Positions 17,012 through 28,571 of a stretch of DNA of 64,000 nucleotides are shown here, one piece after another. The DNA lies in contig NZ_NBZW01000021.1 in NCBI RefSeq assembly GCF_002379085.1, forward strand, positions 20,221 to 84,220. Direction: 5' to 3'. The DNA is from Polaromonas sp. AET17H-212 (lineage in GTDB: Bacteria; Pseudomonadota; Gammaproteobacteria; Burkholderiales; Burkholderiaceae_C). The notes under the pieces were generated by a model. The model saw nothing but the letters and a program-made list of their open reading frames with translations. It did no database searches and was not told the origin of the DNA. The translations under genes were made by a program, and so were the position numbers. Each line of letters opens with the position of its first letter. The stretch's first letter is position 1.

Positions 17012-17055
17012 CCCAGCAGACCGCCTGCGGCAACTGTGGAATTCAACGCTTAAAC
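17007..17055 (+). other. Degenerate attC-like end of the last cassette
   Basis: GCCTAGC (17007-17013, overlapping the gene's stop codon) and the segment ACGCTTAAAC near 17046-17055 sit where the left and right cores should be, with a CCGC-CT-GCGG hairpin between them. Neither core fits the consensus exactly. I take it as the right boundary of the array. From here to the lysS stop at 17119 there is no further cassette signal. Confidence 0.35.
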
Positions 17056-17118
17056 AGGGAGGCAGACGTGGGCAACGGCCGTTTCGGTGCGGAGCGCCGG
17101 TTCAGCCCGGCCCAAACC

Positions 17119-18672
17119 TCAAGCCTCGTGCCGCAGCGCCGGGAACAGAATGACGTCACGGATGCTGGCACTGTCGGTCAGCAGCATCATGAAGCGGTCG
17201 ATGCCGATGCCGCAGCCGCCGGCGGGGGGCATGCCGTATTCGAGGGCGCGCACGTAGTCGGCGTCGTAGTGCATGGCTTCCTCGTCGCCGCCGTCCTTGG
17301 CGTCTGACTGGGCGAGAAAACGCGCGGCCTGGTCTTCGGCGTCGTTGAGCTCGCTGAAGCCGTTGCCGAACTCGCGGCCAGTGATGTAAAGCTCAAAGCG
17401 CTCGGTCACTTCCGGGCGCGCGTCGTTGGCGCGGGCCAGCGGCGAGATCTCGGTCGGGTGTTCCATGATGAAGGTGGGCTGCCAGAGTTTGTCTTCGACC
17501 AGCTCTTCAAAATAAGTCACCTGCAGGCTGGGCAGCGAGCGCGCATCGAGCCGGTCCTTGGCGCTAAACTTGCCGAGTTTCTTCAGGGCGGCGAGCAGCC
17601 AGGCGGCGTCGTCCACATGGGCGCCGGCGTCGGTGTGCTTGAGGATGGCTTCGCGGATGGTCAGGCGTTCAAACGGCTGGCCCAGGTCCACCGGCTGGCC
17701 CTGGTAGCTCAGCTGTGTGCCGCCGGTGACCCGGGTGGCGACGTGGCGGATCAGGTCTTCGGTGAAGCTCATCAGGTCTTCGTAGTTCCACCAGGCGGCG
17801 TAGAACTCCATCATCGTGAACTCGGGGTTGTGCCGCACGCTGATGCCTTCGTTGCGGAAGCTGCGGTTGATCTCGAACACACGTTCGAAGCCGCCGACGA
17901 TCAGGCGCTTCAAGTAGAGTTCGGGCGCAATGCGCAAAAACATCTGCTGGTCCAGCGCGTTGTGGTGCGTCACAAACGGCTTGGCATTGGCGCCGCCCGG
18001 AATCGGGTGCAGCATCGGGGTTTCGACTTCGAGAAAGTCGTTGTCGACCATGAAGTTGCGCATCGCCGAGACGGCCTTGCTGCGGGCGGCAAAACGCTTG
18101 CGCGCGGCTTCGTCGGTGATCAGGTCCACATAACGCTGGCGGTACTTGACCTCTTGATCTGCCACGCCGTGAAACTTGTCGGGCAGCGGCCGCAGGCTTT
18201 TGGTGATCAGGCGGATGCTGGTGGCGTGAATCGACAGCTCGCCGGTCTTGGTCTTGAACAGCGTGCCGGTCGCGGCCACGATGTCGCCCAGATCCCAGTG
18301 CTTGAAGGCGTTGTGAACCTCTTCACCCACGCCTTCGTTGTTGACGTACACCTGGATGCGCCCGCCGGAAGGGCCGAACGACGCGTCCTGCAAGGTGGCA
18401 AAACTGGCCTTGCCCATCACGCGCTTGAGCATCATGCGGCCGGCCACACTGGCGTTGACGGCCAGCGGCTCCAGCTCTTCCTTGGTTTTTTCGTCGTACT
18501 GGGCAAACAGGGCTTCGGCCCGGTGTTCCGGCTTGACGTCGTTCGGGAAGGCCACGCCCTTGCCGTCGGCTTGGTGCTGGCGCAGGACCTTGAGCTTTTC
18601 GCGGCGCTCGGCCATGAGCTGGTTCTCGTCATGGGCGGGCGCGGGGGCGGGGCTGGTGATGGTGTTGGACAT
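17119..18672 (-). CDS. lysS: Lysyl-tRNA synthetase, class II
   Basis: LysS charges tRNA-Lys with lysine. The 517-residue protein has an N-terminal OB-fold anticodon-binding domain and a class II core with motif 2 ([19 protein letters not shown]) and motif 3 ([14 protein letters not shown]). The ATG at 18672 starts [11 protein letters not shown] longer open frame upstream is not LysS-like and is rejected. The gene borders the cassette island on its right. Confidence 0.97.
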   Translation of the reverse strand: MSNTITSPAPAPAHDENQLMAERREKLKVLRQHQADGKGVAFPNDVKPEHRAEALFAQYDEKTKEELEPLAVNASVAGRMMLKRVMGKASFATLQDASFGPSGGRIQVYVNNEGVGEEVHNAFKHWDLGDIVAATGTLFKTKTGELSIHATSIRLITKSLRPLPDKFHGVADQEVKYRQRYVDLITDEAARKRFAARSKAVSAMRNFMVDNDFLEVETPMLHPIPGGANAKPFVTHHNALDQQMFLRIAPELYLKRLIVGGFERVFEINRSFRNEGISVRHNPEFTMMEFYAAWWNYEDLMSFTEDLIRHVATRVTGGTQLSYQGQPVDLGQPFERLTIREAILKHTDAGAHVDDAAWLLAALKKLGKFSAKDRLDARSLPSLQVTYFEELVEDKLWQPTFIMEHPTEISPLARANDARPEVTERFELYITGREFGNGFSELNDAEDQAARFLAQSDAKDGGDEEAMHYDADYVRALEYGMPPAGGCGIGIDRFMMLLTDSASIRDVILFPALRHEA

Positions 18673-18806
18673 GAAAAAGGTTCTCGAAGAAAGAGGGCAG
18701 GCCGGGCCGCACAGGGCGGCGGGCCGGAAAAACCGGCGGGAACGGGCAAAGTGCCAAACCCCTGATTTTAGGCTGCGTTGCCGCTCCAGTCGGAGCGGTC
18801 GGCTCG

Positions 18807-19463
18807 CTACATCGCGATGCCGGTTTTTTCGAGGATGTCGCTGACCAGTTCCAGCCGCACCAGCGGGTTGTCCAGCTCCATCAGCCGCTGCTTGAGCTCC
18901 AGCGGCATGGGCAGCAGTTCGCACCAGCGGTTGGCCACCCAGCCGCAGTCGTCGAGCCGGTAGGGCGGCTCCAGCGGCATCTGGTCCGCCGGCACGCCGC
19001 GCTCCTGCAGGGTGCGGATCAGCTTGCCCAGCGCATTGGCGGTGCCGCGCAAGTCCTCGGGAACCGGGATGGCCAGGTCGTCGTCCAGCCGCGTCACGTC
19101 GGCGATCCACAGGCCGTGCTTGAGTTTTTCACGGCGGGAAACCTCGAAACGCTGGGTGCCGGTGCAGCGAATCGCCATCAGGCCCGGCTGCGGCACGGAA
19201 AAACTGGTGATGGTGGCCAGGGTGCCGACCTTGTGAAAAGCCTCGCTGGCAAACCCGTCGCCGCCGGGCCCGTCCTCGGGCTTGCGCACCTCGGAGCCCT
19301 GGGTCAGCGCCACCACACCAAAGGGCGCGCCGGTCTTGTGGCATTTGCCAATCATGTCGAGGTAACGCACCTCGAAAATCCGCAGCGGCAGCAGACCACC
19401 GGGGTAGAGCACCGTGCCCAGCGGGAAAAGCGGCAGAGAGGAAAGGGTGAGCACGTCAGACAT
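18807..19463 (-). CDS. LON substrate-binding-domain protein
   Basis: The 218-residue protein matches the N-terminal domain of Lon protease without the ATPase or protease parts. It begins [22 protein letters not shown], followed by YLDMIGKC and PFGVVAL. Such stand-alone LON-domain proteins are common in Proteobacteria and are usually annotated as peptidase S16. No catalytic residues are present, so a binding or adaptor role is inferred. It lies upstream of lysS on the same strand with a 134-bp gap that contains a CCGCTCC-AGTC-GGAGCGG hairpin without a T run. Confidence 0.88.
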   Translation of the reverse strand: MSDVLTLSSLPLFPLGTVLYPGGLLPLRIFEVRYLDMIGKCHKTGAPFGVVALTQGSEVRKPEDGPGGDGFASEAFHKVGTLATITSFSVPQPGLMAIRCTGTQRFEVSRREKLKHGLWIADVTRLDDDLAIPVPEDLRGTANALGKLIRTLQERGVPADQMPLEPPYRLDDCGWVANRWCELLPMPLELKQRLMELDNPLVRLELVSDILEKTGIAM

Positions 19464-19611
19464 CGATCAGGTGGGGAATTTCTGTTTAGCACTATCTTCC
19501 CACGATCCTGTTTTCCCTTGTGCGGGTTTTGATGCCCGTTGGGCAATTCCTGCCAGGCGGTTCGCCGGCGGGCAGGCAGGCCCCGGACCGGCTGAGGCCG
19601 TGGTTATGCAT

Positions 19612-19666
19612 TAAAACAGACTCCAGCCCTTTCGGGCAGAGCGCTGGCAGCTATCAAATTGAGAGT
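19612..19666 (-). repeat. Dispersed palindrome-plus-tail repeat, copy D
   Basis: The core on the minus strand reads TCAATTTGATAGCT (one palindrome arm has mutated to CTCTC). The tail contains GCCC-GAAA-GGGC and ends in CTGTTTTAAT. It lies about 43 nt after the accD stop in the same sense. The 245-bp LON-accD gap holds nothing else recognisable. Confidence 0.6.
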
Positions 19667-19708
19667 GAAAGCGGCCTGACCGGCGCCCGTGGTTGGGGCG
19701 CCGTGACC

Positions 19709-20581
19709 TCAGGCGACGGCGTCCGCCGGCTGGCGCAGCAGCATGGCCAGTGAATTTGCCACGGTCTTGCGCAGTTCGCGCCGGTCGCAGATGAAGTCGA
19801 CCGCGCCCTTGGTCTGCAGGAACTCGGCGCGCTGGAAGCCTTCCGGCAGGGTCACGCGCACGGTGGACTCGATGACACGCGGGCCGGCAAAACCGATCAG
19901 CGCTTTCGGCTCGGCAATAACGATGTCGCCGACAAACGCAAAGCCGGCGCTGACCCCACCCATGGTCGGGTCGGTCAGCACGCTGATGTAGGGCAGGCCT
20001 TTTTTGGCCAGGCGCGTCAGCGAGGCATTGGTCTTGGCCATCTGCATCAGGCTCAGCAGGCCTTCCTGCATGCGCGCACCGCCGGTGGCGGTAAAGCAGA
20101 TGAACGGCACTTTCTGCTCGATCGCTGCATGCACGCCGCGCACGAAACGTTCGCCGACCACGCTGCCCATGCTGCCACCCATGAAGTCGAACTCAAAGCA
20201 GGCCACCACCACGCCAATGCTGTGCACCGCGCCGCCCATGACGATGAGCGCATCGGTCTCGCCGGTGTTCTCCAGCGCTTCTTTCAGGCGCTCGGGGTAT
20301 TTGCGGCTGTCCTTGAACTTGAGCGGGTCGACCGGCAGCACTTCCTGGCCCAGCTCGTAACGGCCCTCGGGGTCCAGAAACGAGTCCAGCCGGGCCCGCG
20401 CGTCCATGCGGTGGTGGTGGCTGCACTGCGGGCAGACGTTCTGGTTTTTTTCCAGATCGGTCTTGTACAGCACGGCTTCGCAGCTGGGGCACTTGACCCA
20501 CAGGCCTTCGGGCACGCTGCGGCGCTCGGTCGGGTTGGTCGGGCTGATTTTCGGCGGGAGGAGTTTTTCTAGCCAAGACAT
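19709..20581 (-). CDS. accD: Acetyl-CoA carboxylase carboxyltransferase beta subunit
   Basis: AccD, with AccA, transfers the carboxyl group from biotin to acetyl-CoA to make malonyl-CoA. The 290-residue protein has the N-terminal zinc ribbon (Cys31, Cys34, Cys50, Cys53 in CPSC and CPQC) and the crotonase-fold carboxyltransferase core with [12 protein letters not shown] and [12 protein letters not shown]. It is the last gene of the trp-linked run (trpF-trpB-trpA-accD), a conserved order in Betaproteobacteria. Confidence 0.97.
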   Translation of the reverse strand: MSWLEKLLPPKISPTNPTERRSVPEGLWVKCPSCEAVLYKTDLEKNQNVCPQCSHHHRMDARARLDSFLDPEGRYELGQEVLPVDPLKFKDSRKYPERLKEALENTGETDALIVMGGAVHSIGVVVACFEFDFMGGSMGSVVGERFVRGVHAAIEQKVPFICFTATGGARMQEGLLSLMQMAKTNASLTRLAKKGLPYISVLTDPTMGGVSAGFAFVGDIVIAEPKALIGFAGPRVIESTVRVTLPEGFQRAEFLQTKGAVDFICDRRELRKTVANSLAMLLRQPADAVA

Positions 20582-20664
20582 GATGGGTCCTTATGTCCTT
20601 GTGGGGTGGTGCCCCCGGGAGGGCGCTGGCCGCTCGCGGGGGTCAAACCGGAAAAGAAAGGGGA

Positions 20665-21494
20665 TTATGCGCTGTCTCCGGACCCGGCCGGGGCGTCCAG
20701 CGCCTGGCGGATGCCGGCCAGAAAATCACGCACCAGGGGCACGACTTCCGCGCGCGGCTGGTCGGTGATCAGCTGGATGATGCGGCTGCCGATGACCACG
20801 GCGTCGGCGACCCGGCTGATGGCTTTGGCGGTCGCGGCATCGCGGATGCCGAAGCCCACGCCCACCGGGATGCTGACGTGTTGGCGGATGCGTGGCAGCA
20901 TGGCCTCCACCGCGCCCAGGTCCAGGGTGCCGGCCCCGGTCACACCCTTGAGCGAGACGTAATAGACATAACCGCTGGCCACGCCGGCGATTTGCGCCAT
21001 GCGTGCATCGGTGCTGGTCGGGGCCAGCAGGAAGATCAGGTCCATGCCGTGGCTGCGCAAGGTGGCGGCAAAAGCCACACATTCCTCGGGCGGGTAGTCC
21101 ACCACCAGCACGCCGTCCACGCCGGCCGCGGCCGCATCGCGCACAAAGGCCTCCTTGCCACGCTTGAGGTCATAGGCTTCGATCGGGTTGGCATAACCCA
21201 TCAGCACCACCGGCGTCCTGTCGTCCTGCTGGCGGAACATACGCACCATCTCCAGCACCTGCGCCAGGCCAATGCCCATGGCCAGGGCCTGGTCGCCGGC
21301 TTTCTGGATCACCGGGCCGTCGGCACTCGGGTCGGAAAAGGGCACGCCGAGCTCAATCACGTCGGCGCCGCCGGCCACCATGCCGTGCATCAGCGCGGGC
21401 GTGATGTCGGCATAGGGGAAGCCGCCGGTGACATAGGGAATCAACGCCTTGCGGTTTTGGGCTTTCAGCGCGGCAAAAGTGGCAGCAATGCGGC

Positions 21495-21498
<4 letters not shown>
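20665..21498 (-). CDS. trpA: Tryptophan synthase alpha chain
   Basis: TrpA cleaves indole-3-glycerol phosphate to indole and glyceraldehyde 3-phosphate and channels indole to TrpB. The 277-residue TIM barrel shows [17 protein letters not shown] (catalytic Glu and Asp) and a phosphate site near VGFGI and SRIIQ. Its ATG overlaps the trpB stop by four bases, which couples translation of the two subunits. Confidence 0.96.
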
Positions 21499-22728
<1,230 letters not shown>

Positions 22729-22751
<23 letters not shown>

Positions 22752-23442
22752 GGTTTTTTGCAAGTAAGTCGTCGGCGGCACGAACGGCTGCGACGAACTG
22801 ATGGATCTTGTCGGCGCTTTTGATTCCTTTCGAAATCTCGACGCCCGAACTGACATCGACGGCCAGCGTCTTACAACGCGGCCGCACTTGCAAAATGCCA
22901 TCGGTCACATTTGCAGGTGTGAGTCCACCAGACAAAACGAGGTGAGCGTTGACGCTTGGAGGAAGAAGTGACCAATTGAATGTTTTTCCGCCGCCCCCGA
23001 ATCCGTCGACATGGGCGTCGAGCAGGATGGCCTGGGCAGCTTTGAAGTCTTGCGCGTATTTTACGAGATCAAAAGCGGTGGCGCCATCAGCGGGTTTTTC
23101 ATCCAGCGGGATGCGTGCCGCGCGCAGGAAGGGGCGCCCGGCGCGCAGGCAGGTCTCGGGCGTTTCATCTCCATGAAATTGAAGCAAGGCCGTTGGTACA
23201 TGGGTGCAGGCAGCTATGATTTCAGGAGCATCAGCATTGACGAAAAGCAGGACCGGTGTGACGAAAGGCGGCAGGCGGCGGGCCAGCTCGGCGGCGCGTT
23301 CAGCGCTGACGCTGCGCGGGCTGGGCGCGTACATGACAAAACCCACGGCATCGGCACCGGCAGCCACGGCGGCGTCCACGTCCTCTTCGCGGGTGAGGCC
23401 GCAGATCTTGATGCGAGTCCTGTGCATGGTCATGGCAACCAA
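22729..23442 (-). CDS. trpF: Phosphoribosylanthranilate isomerase
   Basis: TrpF converts N-(5'-phosphoribosyl)anthranilate to the carboxyphenylamino-deoxyribulose phosphate in tryptophan synthesis. [10 protein letters not shown] near the N-terminus carries the catalytic Cys. [16 protein letters not shown] contains the catalytic Asp and the phosphate loop, and LSGGL follows. In-frame ATG codons at 23442, 23433 and 23427 are all possible starts. The earliest overlaps truA by 13 bp. The C-terminal segment is somewhat more AT-rich than its neighbours and extends past the usual end, into trpB. Confidence 0.94.
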
Positions 23443-24212
23443 TCATAAGCTGCGGTGCGCTCGGGCAGGCCGTAGCGGGCCTCGTAACGCGGACCCAGAA
23501 AATACAGGCCGTCGGGCGAAAAGGTGGGGGCGGCGACGTCCCGGCGGCGCGCGGCCCGCACCTCGGCGAGCCAGTCAGGAGGGTGCTGGCCCTGGCCGAC
23601 GGCGACCAGGCAGCCCATGATATTGCGGATCATGTGGTGCAGGAAGGCATTGGCTTCAAACTCGAAGCGCCAGTAGCCTGCGCGCTGCGACACCTCGATG
23701 CGGCTGATGGTCTTGACCGGCGACTTCGCCTGGCACTGGGCCGCGCGGAAGGAGCTGAAGTCGTGTTCACCCAGCAGGTGGGTGATGGCTGTGCGGATGG
23801 CTGCCGGGTCCATTGGCCGGTAGACCCAGCCGACGCGGCCCGCTTCCACGCTGGGGCGCACCGGCGACTCCAGCAGCACGTAGGCGTAGCGGCGGCTTGT
23901 GGCGCTGCCGCGGCAATGGAACTCGGCGGGTACCTCACGCGCCCACTGCACGGCGATGTCGCGGGGCAAGAAAGCGTTGGTGCCGCGCACCCAGGAGGAC
24001 AGCTCGCGTTGCAAGGGGGTGTCGAAATGAACCACCTGCATCAGGGCGTGAACCCCGGCATCGGTACGTCCGGCGCACAGCGTGCGCAAAGGCTGGGCGG
24101 CGAACTTGCCCAGCGCTTTTTCCAGCCGGTCCTGCACCGTGTTGCCCGAAAGCTGGCTTTGCCAGCCTTCGTAAGCGGTGCCGCTGTAGCTCAGTCCCAG
24201 AGCGATCCTCAC
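23430..24212 (-). CDS. truA: tRNA pseudouridine(38-40) synthase TruA
   Basis: TruA isomerises uridines 38-40 in the tRNA anticodon stem. The 260-residue protein shows LGLSYSGTAYEGWQ, the catalytic Asp51 in CAGRTDAGVHA and the C-terminal FLHHMIRNIMG. The gene sits between fimV and trpF on the same strand, a conserved arrangement in Betaproteobacteria, with a 30-bp gap after fimV. Confidence 0.96.
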   Translation of the reverse strand: MRIALGLSYSGTAYEGWQSQLSGNTVQDRLEKALGKFAAQPLRTLCAGRTDAGVHALMQVVHFDTPLQRELSSWVRGTNAFLPRDIAVQWAREVPAEFHCRGSATSRRYAYVLLESPVRPSVEAGRVGWVYRPMDPAAIRTAITHLLGEHDFSSFRAAQCQAKSPVKTISRIEVSQRAGYWRFEFEANAFLHHMIRNIMGCLVAVGQGQHPPDWLAEVRAARRRDVAAPTFSPDGLYFLGPRYEARYGLPERTAAYDWLP

Positions 24213-24242
24213 GGGTAGCCCTCAAGGGAAAGGTGCAAGGGG

Positions 24243-26897
24243 TCAGGCCAGGGCGTTAAGAAATGCCTGGGCCTTGCTCTTGAGGGAGCCGCTCGATTGC
24301 GTCAGCACTTCCTCGGCCAGTGAGCGGGCGCCCTCGACATCGCCAATCGCGCGGAACTCTTCGGCCAGCGCAAACTTGGTTTCCAGCGGATCGTCACTGT
24401 CCACCGACGGCGCCGCCGCGCTGGCTGCGGTGATTTTCTGGCTTTCCGTGGACGGGCCATCGAGATCGAGCGACAGGGCGCCCATATCAAATTCAAGCAT
24501 GCCGCCAGAGGTGTCCAGATCTGCGGCACCCGTGCTCAGGGTGGCCGGTTCGGTGGCGAAGTTCAGGCTGTTGCCCGCTGCGGGTGAGGCAACGGGGGCG
24601 GCGGCTTTCGCCGGAGCCGGTGCCGCAACAGGCATATCGAACGTCGCGGAGCTGAAGTCCAGGCTGTTGTCGTCGGCTGCAGGGGCTGCCGCAACCGGCA
24701 TGGCCAGGACAGGTTGAACCGGCGCCACCGGGGCCGGCGCCGTAACGGCTACCGGCGCGGTGGGTTCGTCGTCCAGCGAGAAATCAAGGTCCAGGTCGAA
24801 ATCCACGGCCGCGGCCGCCGGCTCCGGCGCCGGGCTGGCAGCCTGGGCCAGGGTTGGTCCCGCGGCCAATCCGGCGGCGCTGGCGCCGGCAACCGCCATG
24901 CTGCTGCTTGCGGCGGCAGACACCGGTTGTCCACCGGGCTGGTACATGGGGTTGGCGGGGTCGAGCTCACGGCCCATTTCAGCCATGTGCGCCCACTCAA
25001 CGCCCTGGCCCCGGGTCAGGTTGAACGCTTCGGTCGCCACCATTTCAAACGCCTTGGTGTCGCGGCGTTTGGCATAAATCTCCATCAGCTTCGCATGGAT
25101 GGCCACGCGGGTGGGACTCACACGGATGGCTTCCTTGAGAATTTCCTCGGCTTGGAGGTCACGCCCGTAAGCCAGGTAAACATCGGCTTCAGCGACCGGA
25201 TCCACATCGCCGGCGGCATCGAGCTGGCTCGGTGAGTACACCATCGACGAGCCGGTGACATTGGCTTCATTGGTGTCTATGCGCTGGCCGCCACTGGCGC
25301 CAAAGAAGGAATCGGGCTGCAGGCGGCTCTCGAGGAAGGAGCTGTCGACCGCGACGGCATTTTTGCGCTGGCGCGAGCGGTACACGCCGAAGGCTGCCAG
25401 AAGCACCAGCAAGCCAGCGCCACCGGCCAGCATCAGCGGGTTCTGGAGCAGTTCGTCGATCAGGCTGGGTTCCGGAGGCAGAGGAGGAATCACGACCGGC
25501 TTTTTCACTGGCGCCGGGGCTGCAGCAAGCACCGCTGCGGGGGCGCTGGCAGCGGCTTCAGGTGACACGGCCGCACTGGCCGGACTTGCCGTGGTGACGG
25601 CGGCAGGGGCGGAAGCCGCGGGTGCGGCAGCTGGCAATGCGCCGGGCGCAGCGGATACGGCCGCCGGTGTTGGCACGGCCAGCCCTGGCGTTGCGGGGGG
25701 GGTGGCAGGGGTCGTTGCCGGAGGGGTGGGTGCTGTTATGGGCGCTGTGGTGGGCGCACTGGTCAGCTTGTTGAGGTCGCTGATGTTTTTTGACAGCTCG
25801 GCCACGCGGGCCGCTGCTTCCTTGGCCTGGCGTTCCTGCGCGATTTTTTCTTCGGCCGCGGCCTTGCTCTGGACCGCACCTTTAGAGAGGGTCAGCTTGT
25901 CAGGCGTGGCGGCGGCAGGGGCCTTGTCCTCGACCTTGGCCTGGACCTGGCCTGCGGCCTTGCGGTCCGCGCCGGCGACCTGGGTCGTCGGGGCGCCTTC
26001 GGCCAGCTTGCGGCGGAATTCGTTGAAGTCCTTGCTCTGCGCAACAATGGTCCGGGTGGCTTCGCCGGCAGGGACGTATTCCGCCTGGTCGCCCGTCGGG
26101 ACTTCCAGGACGGCGCCGGACCTGAGCCGGTTGACGTTGCCGCCTATGAAGGCATCGGGGTTGCTGCGCAGCAGCGCGACCAGCATCTGGTCCAGCGACA
26201 CGCTGGCCGGCTTGGCCTGCGCCGCGATTTTTCCGGCGGTGTCGCCAGCTTTGACGACAATTTTCTGGCCCTCCGCGGAGGCGGGCCGTTCGGCGGGTGC
26301 GGGCGCAGGCGCCTTGGCCACCGGGGCTGGCCTGGAAGGTGGCGGACCCGGAGGGGAATAGGGTGCTGGCGCGACGCCTGGCCGCGGTGGCGCCGGCAAG
26401 GAGGCCACCGGAGGCGGGGCGGCAGGCCGCGACATGACAGGTGCGGTCGGGGCCGGCATGGCCGGGGCGGCGGCCTGACGCAGGTTCGGTGGATCAAACA
26501 GCATCGTGTAGTCACGCACGATGCGCCCGGAGGCCCAGCGGGCCTCGAGAATCAGGTCGACAAAAGGTTCGCTGACGGGCCTGTCGCTGCTCAGGCGCAG
26601 GAACGACCGGCCATCGGTACGGCGCTGCAGGCTGATTTTGACATTGGCCACGGCCGCCGTGTATTCCAGGCCGGCGGCCTTGAAGGCATCGGCATTGGCG
26701 ACGCTGGCCTTCAGGGAGGCTGCTTCTTCGGCGCTGATTTCGACGATTTCGATTTCTGCCCGCAGGGGTTCACCCAAGGCGGACTGGACGGTGACCCGGC
26801 CCAGCCCCAGCGCATGTGCCGGCAAAGCGGCCATGCTACCCAAAACAGCCATGGCAGCCGCCACGGCTCCCATGCGCCAACGGACGGGTTGAATCAT
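24243..26897 (-). CDS. fimV: FimV/HubP-like inner-membrane hub protein
   Basis: The family organises type IV pili and cell poles. The product has 884 residues from the ATG at 26897, which gives a clear signal peptide (MAVLGSMAALPAHA). The frame is open a further 19 codons upstream. In order: an N-terminal FimV domain (GLGRVTVQSALGEPLRAEIE); a Pro-rich linker; a LysM-like segment (IVVKAGDTAGKIA…); a long Ala/Pro-rich region; one membrane segment (NPLMLAGGAGLLVLLAAFGV); acidic cytoplasmic repeats; and the conserved C-terminal FimV TPR motif (LAEEFRAIGDVEGARSL). No pilus genes are near. Confidence 0.92.
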   Translation of the reverse strand: MIQPVRWRMGAVAAAMAVLGSMAALPAHALGLGRVTVQSALGEPLRAEIEIVEISAEEAASLKASVANADAFKAAGLEYTAAVANVKISLQRRTDGRSFLRLSSDRPVSEPFVDLILEARWASGRIVRDYTMLFDPPNLRQAAAPAMPAPTAPVMSRPAAPPPVASLPAPPRPGVAPAPYSPPGPPPSRPAPVAKAPAPAPAERPASAEGQKIVVKAGDTAGKIAAQAKPASVSLDQMLVALLRSNPDAFIGGNVNRLRSGAVLEVPTGDQAEYVPAGEATRTIVAQSKDFNEFRRKLAEGAPTTQVAGADRKAAGQVQAKVEDKAPAAATPDKLTLSKGAVQSKAAAEEKIAQERQAKEAAARVAELSKNISDLNKLTSAPTTAPITAPTPPATTPATPPATPGLAVPTPAAVSAAPGALPAAAPAASAPAAVTTASPASAAVSPEAAASAPAAVLAAAPAPVKKPVVIPPLPPEPSLIDELLQNPLMLAGGAGLLVLLAAFGVYRSRQRKNAVAVDSSFLESRLQPDSFFGASGGQRIDTNEANVTGSSMVYSPSQLDAAGDVDPVAEADVYLAYGRDLQAEEILKEAIRVSPTRVAIHAKLMEIYAKRRDTKAFEMVATEAFNLTRGQGVEWAHMAEMGRELDPANPMYQPGGQPVSAAASSSMAVAGASAAGLAAGPTLAQAASPAPEPAAAAVDFDLDLDFSLDDEPTAPVAVTAPAPVAPVQPVLAMPVAAAPAADDNSLDFSSATFDMPVAAPAPAKAAAPVASPAAGNSLNFATEPATLSTGAADLDTSGGMLEFDMGALSLDLDGPSTESQKITAASAAAPSVDSDDPLETKFALAEEFRAIGDVEGARSLAEEVLTQSSGSLKSKAQAFLNALA

Positions 26898-27147
26898 GGG
26901 ATTCGGAGCCTTTGGGGCCCGGGTTGCATTAAATTTTATTCTGCTGGTCCGCACAAAAACCTCAGCGCTAATTTCGACAAAACAACATTAACATCAAGGC
27001 ATTAGGCTGACAAGCTAAGACAGCACTTAAGTTTTGACACCCCGGGTTAGCATCAACTTACATCTTCCAGATGTTGCCTGACGACAACGGGCTGTCACAA
27101 GTGGTTACGGGTGGTGGCCGGGCATCATTGGCCACTTCCTCGTGTTT

Positions 27148-28287
27148 TCAGGCCTGCAGCAGGATGCGCAACATGCGGCGCAACGGCTCTGCCGCACCCC
27201 AGAGGAGCTGGTCACCCACCGTGAAAGCGCCCAGGTAGTCGGGACCCATGGCCAGCTTGCGCAGGCGGCCGACCGGGATGCCCATGGTGCCGGTCACGGC
27301 CACGGGGGTCAGGTCGGTGATGCTGGCTTCACGCGTGTTCGGCACCACCTTGACCCAGGCGTTGTCGGCCGCAATCATGGCCTCGATGTCGGCCAGCGGC
27401 ACGTCTTTCTTGAGCTTGAAGGTCAGCGCCTGGCTGTGGCAACGCATCGCGCCTATGCGCACACAGAAGCCGTCCACCGGCGTTTCGGCGGTGCCGAAGC
27501 TGGCGCCCTGGCCCAGGATCTTGTTGGTTTCGGCGCCGCCCTTCCACTCTTCCTTGCTCATGCCGTTGCCCAGGTCCTTGTCGATCCAGGGGATCAGGCT
27601 GCCGCCCAACGGCACGCCGAAGTTCGCGGTCTCTGCGGATGACAGCGACTGCTGCCTGGCCAGCACGCGGCGGTCGATTTCAAGAATGGCCGATTTCGGG
27701 TCGTCCAGCAGCGCACGGACTTCAGCGTTGAGTGTGCCGTACTGCGTCAACAACTCGCGCATGTGCTGGGCGCCACCGCCGGAGGCGGCTTGGTAGGTCA
27801 TGCTGGTCATCCACTCGACCAGGCCGGCCTTGTACAGCGCGCCCACACCCATCAGCATGCAGCTCACGGTGCAGTTGCCGCCAATCCAGTTCCTGCCGCC
27901 CTTGGCCAGTGCGTTCTGGATCACCGGCAGGTTGACCGGGTCCAGCACGATGATGGCGTCGTCGTTCATGCGCAGGGTCGATGCGGCATCAATCCAGTGG
28001 CCGGTCCAGCCGGCGGCGCGCAGCTTGGGGTAGACCTCGGAGGTGTAGTCGCCGCCTTGGGCGGTGATGATCACGTCACACTTTTTCAGGGCCTCGATGT
28101 CGAACGCGTCTTTCAGCGTGGTTTCGTTCTTCGCCTGCGCCGGGGCTTTGCCGCCGGCATTGGAGGTCGAAAAGAAGACCGGTTCGATCAGGTCGAAGTC
28201 GCCTTCGGCCTGCATGCGGTCGATCAGCACCGAGCCGACCATGCCGCGCCAGCCGACGAGTCCCGTGAGATTGCCCTTGAGTTTCAT
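27148..28287 (-). CDS. asd: Aspartate-semialdehyde dehydrogenase
   Basis: Asd reduces aspartyl phosphate to aspartate semialdehyde, a branch point for lysine/diaminopimelate, threonine and methionine. The 379-residue protein has the NADP loop GWRGMVGSV and the nucleophile Cys139 in GGNCTVSCM, typical of the gamma/beta-proteobacterial form. A 250-bp gap, with no gene seen, separates it from fimV. Upstream, a CCGGCTC-ATC-GAGCCGG hairpin (28327-28343) lies in its leader. Confidence 0.97.
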   Translation of the reverse strand: MKLKGNLTGLVGWRGMVGSVLIDRMQAEGDFDLIEPVFFSTSNAGGKAPAQAKNETTLKDAFDIEALKKCDVIITAQGGDYTSEVYPKLRAAGWTGHWIDAASTLRMNDDAIIVLDPVNLPVIQNALAKGGRNWIGGNCTVSCMLMGVGALYKAGLVEWMTSMTYQAASGGGAQHMRELLTQYGTLNAEVRALLDDPKSAILEIDRRVLARQQSLSSAETANFGVPLGGSLIPWIDKDLGNGMSKEEWKGGAETNKILGQGASFGTAETPVDGFCVRIGAMRCHSQALTFKLKKDVPLADIEAMIAADNAWVKVVPNTREASITDLTPVAVTGTMGIPVGRLRKLAMGPDYLGAFTVGDQLLWGAAEPLRRMLRILLQA

Positions 28288-28366
28288 GATGCGCCCTTCA
28301 AAAAGTCAAAAATGAAGCTTTTCGGCCCGGCTCATCGAGCCGGCAGGGCACGACGAACCAGGCTTG

Positions 28367-28471
28367 CTAGCCTTTAATGGTGGTCGTTTTGGTGGTCTGG
28401 GCAAAAACCGGCGCAGCGCCGATCGCGCGCGAAGCGGCGACAAGACGGGTGAAAGCGGGGTTTTTGCGCAT
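28367..28471 (-). CDS. Possible small secreted peptide or leader, 34 residues
   Basis: The sequence MRKNPAFTRLVAASRAIGAAPVFAQTT looks like a signal peptide with an AxA cleavage site followed by only about ten residues (KTTTIKG). A TACAAT box lies a few bases before the ATG on the minus strand, so a leaderless start is conceivable. No clear Shine-Dalgarno is seen. It may be a small leader, a remnant of a secreted protein, or not a gene. It lies in the 284-bp leuB-asd gap, which holds nothing else recognisable. Confidence 0.25.
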   Translation of the reverse strand: MRKNPAFTRLVAASRAIGAAPVFAQTTKTTTIKG

Positions 28472-28571
28472 GGAGCTATTGTAATCACCGCCGGCCGGCC
28501 CGGCGCCGCAAGGCACCATTTGCCGGTTTGGCCTGTGGCAGCCAGCCAACGCCGAAGCGTCGGCGGCGTTT

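Noticed and set aside
17007..17118. A further cassette gene between the last cassette and lysS
   Set aside because: Only about 60 bp remain after the degenerate attC-like site, with no open frame or core site.
18781..18798. Hairpin CCGCTCC-AGTC-GGAGCGG between lysS and the LON-domain gene
   Set aside because: There is no T run on either strand, so I do not call it a terminator. It might still affect RNA stability.
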